A stretch of DNA of 64,000 nucleotides from Gammaproteobacteria bacterium (GTDB taxonomy: Bacteria; Pseudomonadota; Gammaproteobacteria; Pseudomonadales; Halieaceae). Of the stretch, positions 55,120 to 64,000 are shown piece after piece (positions within the stretch are counted from its first letter, which is position 1; each line of letters begins with the position of its first letter). The DNA is taken from positions 62,001 through 126,000 of the forward strand of contig JANSYN010000005.1 in the NCBI GenBank assembly GCA_024742415.1, in the 5' to 3' direction. Made by a program: the position numbers and the translations under genes. Under the pieces are notes generated by a model. The model saw only the letters and a program-made list of their open reading frames with translations, searched no databases and was not told the origin of the DNA.

Positions 55120-55345
55120 TTCCTGCAGGGCGCCAGCCCACCGCCGGCTGGTGCAAGCGGCGGCCCAGCCCGAATCGGCCCGCGCCCAATGGGAACTGGT
55201 TCACAGGAAACCGCGCAAAGTAGACGCAAGCTGCCGTTTTCAAAGACTTTTCCCTGGCTGTAAAAATGTGGAGAAAAGTTCACATGTTCGTTTTAGCCGC
55301 GGGTTCGATGTAATACTATTTTGGAAAGACCTTGGGGCTAAAGCA

Positions 55346-58944
<3,599 letters not shown>

Positions 58945-59043
58945 AAAAAATACTGAATATTTAGTCTGTGCGCGCTTACTTTTATTGCAGCCCGCCCGGG
59001 TAGCAGCTAGCATTGGTTACAACGCTCACCCCGATGGATCAAC

Positions 59044-59679
59044 ATGCCTCCGAGAAAATCCCAACGGCGCCAGCAGATACTCGAAGCACTGGCCCAGATG
59101 CTGGAGGCCAATCCCGGCAACCGCATCACAACGGCAGGCTTGGCCAAACAGGTTGGCGTATCTGAAGCTGCGCTCTATCGGCATTTCCCCAGTAAATCAA
59201 AAATGTTCGAGGGACTTATCGAGTTCATCGAAGAGACGCTGTTCAGCCGCATCAACCTCATTCTCAGCGAAGAGACTACCGCCGCCAGGCGCTGCGAGAA
59301 AATGCTCATGCTGTTGCTTACCTTCACCGAACGCAACCCGGGCATTACACGCATCCTCACTGGTGATGCACTTGCCGGCGAAACCGACCGCCTGCATCAG
59401 CGCGTCGCCCAGCTATTCGACCGTTTCGAGACGCAATTGCGACAGGTCATACGCGATGCCGAAATGCAGGAGGGTCTGCGCCCGGTCGCACCGCTGCCGG
59501 TCGCCGCTAACCTGCTATTGAGCGCAGCGGAAGGCCGAATATCCCAGTATGTGCGCAGCGGGTTCAAGCGCTCACCAACGGCAGACTGGTCAGCGCAATG
59601 GGCGCTGCTGATCGACGGCTTTTTCAAGGATGCCGTGACACAGCCACTGGGCAGCCAGACCGCCAGCTACGCCAGCTGA
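59044..59679 (+). CDS. slmA: Nucleoid occlusion factor SlmA
   Basis: A 211-residue TetR-type DNA-binding protein. The N-terminal helix-turn-helix is ITTAGLAKQVGVSEAALYRH (about 28-47) followed by FPSKSKMFEGLIEFIEETLF, the SlmA signature. DNA-bound SlmA blocks FtsZ rings over unsegregated nucleoids. The position near dfp, argB and pyrE agrees with E. coli (dfp-dut-slmA-pyrE). In Pseudomonas the equivalent gene also lies beside argB. An inverted repeat GCCCTG-AA-CAGGGC (59691-59704) follows the stop without a T run. Confidence 0.95.
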   Translation: MPPRKSQRRQQILEALAQMLEANPGNRITTAGLAKQVGVSEAALYRHFPSKSKMFEGLIEFIEETLFSRINLILSEETTAARRCEKMLMLLLTFTERNPGITRILTGDALAGETDRLHQRVAQLFDRFETQLRQVIRDAEMQEGLRPVAPLPVAANLLLSAAEGRISQYVRSGFKRSPTADWSAQWALLIDGFFKDAVTQPLGSQTASYAS

Positions 59680-59783
59680 TTTTCTCTGTTGCCCTGAACA
59701 GGGCGACTAACTCCGCGGCGCACGCACGCGCCGGGTGCGGGCACGCACAGTGGCTTTGAGGCCTGGAGGAAGGGGGCGGCCGA

Positions 59784-60428
59784 CTAGGGCTTCTCGCCGT
59801 GTGTTCTGCGCAGGTCTACCATGTCCTGTAGCTGCTCAAACCGTTCGATGTCCATTTGAAAGCTCTCTGCGAGTTCTTCCATCTCGCGCTGGCGATCGGC
59901 GATGGCTCTTTCGGTAGCGCCAATCTCCTGCTGCATGTCGCTTATGGCCTGCAGGCGTTTTTTGTCAACCTCGCGGCCAGACCGCTCTATCTCCGCCGCC
60001 TGGGCCTGGTAGTTTTCGATCTTCTGCTTCAGTGAACGTCGATTGCCCTTGAGAATACTCATGCGAATGCGCAGGTTATCCAGGGCGCGCTCCCTGGCCG
60101 CCTCGATATCCGCAGACGTGCTGTAGCGCAGCAACAGCGATTCGTCCCACTGCCGCAGGCGCTCTTCCTCTGCCCGCGCTTCTTCTTCCAGTTTTCGCTG
60201 GATTTCAGCCGCTTTCTTTTCTTCCGGCGTCAGTTCCCTGGGAACAATCTCCAGCACAACGCCTTCGTCATTAATGACCTCGTAGCCACCACTGACGTAC
60301 TCCGCCGGCACGCGGTAATCAACCACCACATTGCCCTCGGCGTTACGGTATCGGTACAGCTTCTCAGCGGCCGCTGTTGCAGCGGTAGCCGTTAGCACAA
60401 CAATTAATAAACCTGCCAATCGTTTCAT
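59784..60428 (-). CDS. DUF4124 domain-containing coiled-coil protein
   Basis: A 214-residue secreted protein. ATG at 60428 follows GGAAGCAA and opens a signal peptide (about 1-21, ending TAAA). The DUF4124 domain (about 22-65) has EKLYRYRNAEGNVVVDYRVP, a motif that recurs in periplasmic proteins of unknown role. The rest is one long coiled coil (about 70-210) rich in Glu, Arg and Gln. Function unknown; cell-envelope structural or adaptor roles are only guesses. It follows pyrE by 54 bases on the same strand. Confidence 0.85.
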   Translation of the reverse strand: MKRLAGLLIVVLTATAATAAAEKLYRYRNAEGNVVVDYRVPAEYVSGGYEVINDEGVVLEIVPRELTPEEKKAAEIQRKLEEEARAEEERLRQWDESLLLRYSTSADIEAARERALDNLRIRMSILKGNRRSLKQKIENYQAQAAEIERSGREVDKKRLQAISDMQQEIGATERAIADRQREMEELAESFQMDIERFEQLQDMVDLRRTHGEKP

Positions 60429-60482
60429 TTGCTTCCAAGCTTCCATGCCATTAGCAAAGCGGCCGGTAAGTGGTCACTCACA

Positions 60483-61127
60483 TCAAACTCCATAGCGCTC
60501 GCGATATTCACGCATATCAGCCAGAGTACCCGAAGGGCCCTCTCCTGTCGTTTCAAGATAATCAATAATATGACACATCTGGACAATACCGCGTACAGGC
60601 ACGCTCTGGGCCTGGCTGAGCTCTCCCACCGCCGACAGCTCACCCTCACCGCGCTCCTGGCGATCGAGGCCTATCACCACGCCCGCCAGATCAGCACCGG
60701 CGGCATGGATCATTGCTATCACTTCACGTACGGCTGTGCCGGCGGTGATGACGTCATCGATCACCAGAATGCGTCCCTGCAACGGCGCGCCGACCATCGT
60801 ACCGCCCTCGCCGTGCGCCTTTGCCTCCTTGCGGTTGTAAGCGAACGGCACATCGCGCCCATGTTCATTGGCCAGGGCAATCGCAGTGGCAGCCGCCAGG
60901 GGTATTCCCTTGTAGGCAGGGCCAAGTAAGACATCGAACTCGAAACCGGCATCAATGATGCAACTGGCATAGCACCTGCCCAGTTGTGCCAGCGCTTCAC
61001 CGCTGGCAAATGCGCCCGCATTAAAAAAGTAGGGGCTGACGCGACCGGACTTTAGCGTGAACTCGCCGAACTTCAGAACATCGTAGCGCCGCGCAAGCTC
61101 GATGAAGTCGTTCTGGTATGTCTGCAT
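60483..61127 (-). CDS. pyrE: Orotate phosphoribosyltransferase
   Basis: A 214-residue enzyme adding ribose phosphate to orotate in UMP synthesis. ATG at 61127 gives [20 protein letters not shown], the family start; an upstream TTG is less likely. [18 protein letters not shown] (about 26-43), the flexible loop with [13 protein letters not shown] and the PRPP motif [17 protein letters not shown] (about 120-136) are complete. It diverges from crc across about 300 bases, as in Pseudomonas. Confidence 0.97.
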   Translation of the reverse strand: MQTYQNDFIELARRYDVLKFGEFTLKSGRVSPYFFNAGAFASGEALAQLGRCYASCIIDAGFEFDVLLGPAYKGIPLAAATAIALANEHGRDVPFAYNRKEAKAHGEGGTMVGAPLQGRILVIDDVITAGTAVREVIAMIHAAGADLAGVVIGLDRQERGEGELSAVGELSQAQSVPVRGIVQMCHIIDYLETTGEGPSGTLADMREYRERYGV

Positions 61128-61429
61128 CCGCTCACTGTCCCTCAAACAAGCATTGAATTTGCTATTTTTGGCTATAGAATAGCCGAAGCCGGTCCCTGAC
61201 GTTTTTTTATAAAGTGCTCGCTGCTGCCGCCTCTTCGAGCAGCTCAGTCAGCCAATAACTTGTTGTCGAAAAGCCCGGTCTGATTCACTTCGCAAGTAAT
61301 ACCCGGCGCTCCGGCGACCGACCTGGTTGGACGCTCCAGCGACCGACACAGGCTGTACATTTTTACACGTAACAGGCACGCCGGCTCGCGTTCCGGCATG
61401 ATACACGCTCTCATACCAAGGGGCCACGA
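61128..61429. other. Divergent pyrE-crc intergenic region with a 25-base-spaced direct repeat
   Basis: About 300 bases without a gene. Two copies of a 15-base unit, GCTCCGGCGACCGAC (61308-61322) and GCTCCAGCGACCGAC (61333-61347), differ at one base and start 25 bases apart. GGCTAT-AGA-ATAGCC (61170-61184) is a small inverted repeat and a run of seven T lies at about 61202-61208, which would end a plus-strand hairpin poorly. No catabolite-repression A-rich motif was found here. Confidence 0.5.
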
Positions 61430-62194
61430 ATGAGAATCATCAGCTTCAGTGCTGACGGGCTACAAGCCGCCGCAGAAAAAGGCTTCTACGACTGGCTCAA
61501 GGATCAGGATGCAGATTTCGTGTGCGTGCAGGATTTGCGTTGTTCGGAATATGACCTGCAGGACAACGTGTTTTTCCCCGAGGAATATAACGCGTACTTC
61601 TTTGACGACATTAATGGCAAGGCCAATGGCGTTGCGATTTACTGCCGCCAGTTGCCCAAAGCCATCATGACAGGGCTCGGGTTTGCTGACTTCGACATGG
61701 AAGGCCGCTACATCCAGGCTGACTACGAAAACCTGAGCGTTGCCTGCCTGCTGGCCCCCTCGGCGGAGCCTGGCAACGGCGAGCAACAGGCGCGCAAGAA
61801 CGAGTTCTTTGCACTGCTGGCACCACATCTGCAAAAGATTCGTAACAAGCGTCGCGAGTTCATCATCTGCGGCAACTGGCAGATCGCCCATACCGCGATA
61901 GACGTAGAAGACACCGCCAGCAACAGCACCGTCTCGGGATTTCTGGCTGAAGAGCGCCAGTGGATGGATGAACTGCTGGAGTCCGGCTACGTCGATGCCT
62001 TTCGCGAGATCAACTCTGACCACGACGAGTTCAGCTGGTGGCCTGATGGCGATCGCGAACACAACGGCTGGCGCACCGACATGCAGATTGTCTCGCAAGG
62101 CCTGAAGTACAGTGTGGACTACGGCGCAATCTACAAGACCAGGGCATTTTCGTCACACGCCCCGGTCATCATGGATTTTGACATCGAACTCTAG
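61430..62194 (+). CDS. crc: Crc-like catabolite repression protein with degenerate exonuclease III fold
   Basis: A 254-residue protein of the exonuclease/endonuclease/phosphatase family that aligns with Pseudomonas Crc along its length: MRIISFSADGLQAAAE at the start, FVCVQDLR near 30-37, the FSWWPDG stretch at about 201-207 and AFSSHAPVIMDFD at the end. Catalytic residues of ExoIII are changed: Asn7 is Ser, Glu34 aligns to Asp35, the Asp-Asn pair is Asn149/Gln151 (in CGNWQIAH), and Asp258 is Ser242; only the terminal His243 remains. Crc works with Hfq to block translation of catabolic mRNAs and is itself not a nuclease. The position pyrE-crc-rph is the same as in Pseudomonas. AAGGGG precedes the ATG. 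Confidence 0.85.
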   Translation: MRIISFSADGLQAAAEKGFYDWLKDQDADFVCVQDLRCSEYDLQDNVFFPEEYNAYFFDDINGKANGVAIYCRQLPKAIMTGLGFADFDMEGRYIQADYENLSVACLLAPSAEPGNGEQQARKNEFFALLAPHLQKIRNKRREFIICGNWQIAHTAIDVEDTASNSTVSGFLAEERQWMDELLESGYVDAFREINSDHDEFSWWPDGDREHNGWRTDMQIVSQGLKYSVDYGAIYKTRAFSSHAPVIMDFDIEL

Positions 62195-62227
62195 CCTGGT
62201 CGCTCGCAGGCCACCAGGCGTGCCGGC

Positions 62228-62950
62228 CTAAGCTTCCGCTAGCGCCGCTTTTTGCTTTTGTATCAGCTCCTCGATGCCCTGCGTCGCCAGGTCCAGCATG
62301 TTATTGAGCTCGGCGCGCGAGAACGACGCTCCCTCCGCGGTACCCTGCACTTCGATAAGGCCCCCTGACTCATCCATGATCACGTTCATATCTGTATCAG
62401 CTGCAGAATCCTCCGGGTAATCCAGGTCAAGTACCGGCACACCCTGGTACACACCTACAGACACTGAAGCGATCATCTGCAGCAGCGGGTCCGTCTCGAT
62501 TCGCTTGCTGCGCTGCAACGTATTGAGCGCATCTACCAGTGCTACACAGGCGCCGGTGATGGATGCCGTGCGGGTGCCGCCATCAGCCTGGATGACGTCG
62601 CAGTCTATGACGATGGAGTGCTCACCCAGTTTTTTCAGGTCGACGGCGGCGCGCAATGAACGGCCTATCAATCGTTGAATTTCTACGGTGCGCCCCCCTT
62701 GCTTGCCGCGCGCTGCCTCGCGGCCCATGCGGGAATCGGTAGATCGCGGCAACATGCCATACTCTGCCGTGACCCAGCCGCTGCCGGTGCCCCGTAAAAA
62801 TCGCGGCACGCCCTCTTCGACAGAGGCCGTACAGATCACCCGGGTATCACCGAAACAGACCAGCACGGAGCCCTCCGCGTGTCGCGTGAAATGACGAGTA
62901 ATGCTGATATCGCGTAACTGTGAGGGGGCCCGGCCGCTGGGTCGCTGCAT
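62228..62950 (-). CDS. rph: Ribonuclease PH
   Basis: A 240-residue phosphorolytic exoribonuclease trimming tRNA 3' ends. ATG at 62950, after TTGGAG, gives [40 protein letters not shown] (about 31-50), the RG/SR-rich [20 protein letters not shown] (about 65-84), and the catalytic-site [20 protein letters not shown]-like stretch ([20 protein letters not shown], about 116-135) are intact. Convergent with crc, divergent from yicC as in E. coli and Pseudomonas (rph-yicC). Confidence 0.97.
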   Translation of the reverse strand: MQRPSGRAPSQLRDISITRHFTRHAEGSVLVCFGDTRVICTASVEEGVPRFLRGTGSGWVTAEYGMLPRSTDSRMGREAARGKQGGRTVEIQRLIGRSLRAAVDLKKLGEHSIVIDCDVIQADGGTRTASITGACVALVDALNTLQRSKRIETDPLLQMIASVSVGVYQGVPVLDLDYPEDSAADTDMNVIMDESGGLIEVQGTAEGASFSRAELNNMLDLATQGIEELIQKQKAALAEA

Positions 62951-63115
62951 GTATAACTCCAAGTAGTGAACTATATTCGCGCCACAGTATACGCGAGCCG
63001 GGGCCGGTAATCGCAGCCCCTGCTGTGCTAATTGCGCAGCCGCCGTGGCTCTATAAGGGCCCGAACCAAGCTGCTACACTCGTGCCACAGCATCCAACCA
63101 GGTTCCTTTTCTTCC

Positions 63116-63982
63116 ATGATCCAAAGCATGACCGCCTTTGCCAGGGAAAGTATGCACACCTCCGGGGGCACGCTCACCATAGAACTGCGCTCGGTGAACC
63201 ATCGCTATCTGGATTGCAGCCTGAAAATGCCGGACTCGCTGCGCGCCCTGGAGCCCGAACTGCGCGAGGGGCTGGTATCGTCACTGGCGCGCGGCAAAGT
63301 CGAGTGCTTTATCAAGATGCAGGCCAACGCAGCTGAACCAGAAGAGATGGCAATACACGAGCCACGCCTGGCGGCCCTGATCGCCGCCACCGAAAGTGTC
63401 AACGCGCGACTGGACAGCGACCGCGTGCCCGATGCACTGTCGCTGCTGCAATTCCCCGGCATTTACACTGCGCGTGAGGCCTCAGAAGACGCACTGCAGC
63501 AGGACACGCTCGCCCTGTTCAGGGCCGCGCTGGCCAACCTGCAACAGGCACGCAGCCGCGAGGGCGCAAAACTTGCCGAGCTTGTTACCGACAGGCTGGT
63601 TCAGGTAGAGACCCAGGTCGCCGCAACCCGCGCCGTCATGCCAGAACTGATGCAACATCAGCGCGCGAAGATTACCCGGCGCATTGCCGAGCTTGAAGTA
63701 GAAGTCGATGAAGGCCGCCTTGAGCAGGAGCTGGTCTACCTGTCGCAAAAAGCCGATGTCGATGAGGAACTGGACAGGCTCGACGCGCACATCGCAGAAG
63801 TCAGGCGCACGATCAAAAAGGGTGGACCATGTGGCAGGCGCCTGGATTTTCTCATGCAGGAGCTCAACCGTGAGGCCAATACGCTCTCTTCCAAATCCCA
63901 ATCGGCCACAACCACGCTGGATGCCGTGGAATTAAAAGTGCTCATTGAGCAAATGCGCGAACAAATCCAGAATATTGAATAA
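63116..63982 (+). CDS. yicC: YicC family endoribonuclease
   Basis: A 288-residue protein from ATG 63116. MIQSMTAFARESMHTSGGTL is the family start, with SVNHRYLDCSLKMP following (about 27-40), and the C-terminal DUF1732 ends with RLDFLMQELNREANTLSSKS (about 241-260). YicC of E. coli has been reported as an endoribonuclease affecting small RNA turnover. Earlier in-frame starts lie in the rph leader and do not fit. gmk normally follows downstream, outside the window. Confidence 0.94.
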   Translation: MIQSMTAFARESMHTSGGTLTIELRSVNHRYLDCSLKMPDSLRALEPELREGLVSSLARGKVECFIKMQANAAEPEEMAIHEPRLAALIAATESVNARLDSDRVPDALSLLQFPGIYTAREASEDALQQDTLALFRAALANLQQARSREGAKLAELVTDRLVQVETQVAATRAVMPELMQHQRAKITRRIAELEVEVDEGRLEQELVYLSQKADVDEELDRLDAHIAEVRRTIKKGGPCGRRLDFLMQELNREANTLSSKSQSATTTLDAVELKVLIEQMREQIQNIE

Positions 63983-64000
63983 CCCACTCAACGCCAACAC

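Overview
The window is about 64 kb of a gammaproteobacterial chromosome, almost entirely core housekeeping genes. Gene orders such as rppH-ptsP-lgt, pepP-ubiH-ubiI, zapA-ssrS-fau, gshB-tonB-yqgE-ruvX, pilT-yggS-proC-yggT-metXW-rdgB-hemW, rpoH-ftsXEY-rsmD-coaD-mutM-rpmGB-radC-coaBC-algC-argB and pyrE-crc-rph are those known from Pseudomonas and its marine relatives. Together with a TonB receptor/TPR-sulfotransferase pair, a high-GC composition and the absence of pathogenicity or phage genes, they suggest a marine member of the Pseudomonadales/Cellvibrionales (for example the OM60/NOR5-Halieaceae group). That placement is inference from gene order, not from a phylogeny.

Layout: 1-4.8 kb holds lgt (partial), an NRDE/TANGO2 protein, the nitrogen-branch PTS enzyme ptsP, the RNA pyrophosphohydrolase rppH and a HAD phosphatase. 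4.8-15.4 kb holds an rRNA methyltransferase, an isolated gcvH, the ubiquinone hydroxylases ubiI and ubiH, pepP, a UPF0149 protein, the zapA operon, 6S RNA, fau, a 48-residue membrane protein, ilvA and rpiA. 15.8-20.9 kb is the most accessory part: a TonB-dependent receptor, a TPR-sulfotransferase and an alpha/beta hydrolase. 20.9-26.3 kb is a central-carbon operon tkt-epd-pgk-fba. 26.4-31.0 kb is a methyl-cycle operon (ArsR-methyltransferase regulator, metK, ahcY, metF) behind a perfect 24-bp palindrome.

31.1-46.0 kb holds rsmE, a membrane-anchored esterase, gshB, a TonB-like protein, yqgE, ruvX, the type IV pilus retraction ATPases pilU and pilT, and the long yggS-proC-yggT-metX-metW-DUF4426-rdgB-hemW run with translationally coupled junctions, then trmB and a DUF423 protein. 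46.1-55.1 kb holds rpoH with a perfect CIRCE operator in its leader, ftsX-ftsE-ftsY, rsmD, coaD, a small envelope protein, mutM, rpmB-rpmG, radC and coaBC. 55.3-64 kb holds a long membrane-bound algC, argB, slmA, a DUF4124 coiled-coil protein, pyrE, a Crc-like protein with a degraded nuclease site, rph and yicC.

I found no CRISPR array, phage, insertion sequence, tRNA or rRNA. The strongest observations are the CIRCE element at rpoH (HrcA control over sigma-32), the SahR-type regulator with its palindrome, the Crc homologue, the receptor/sulfotransferase pair, the unannotated small membrane protein, and the loss of dut from its usual place between coaBC and algC. No wholly new system could be demonstrated from sequence alone.
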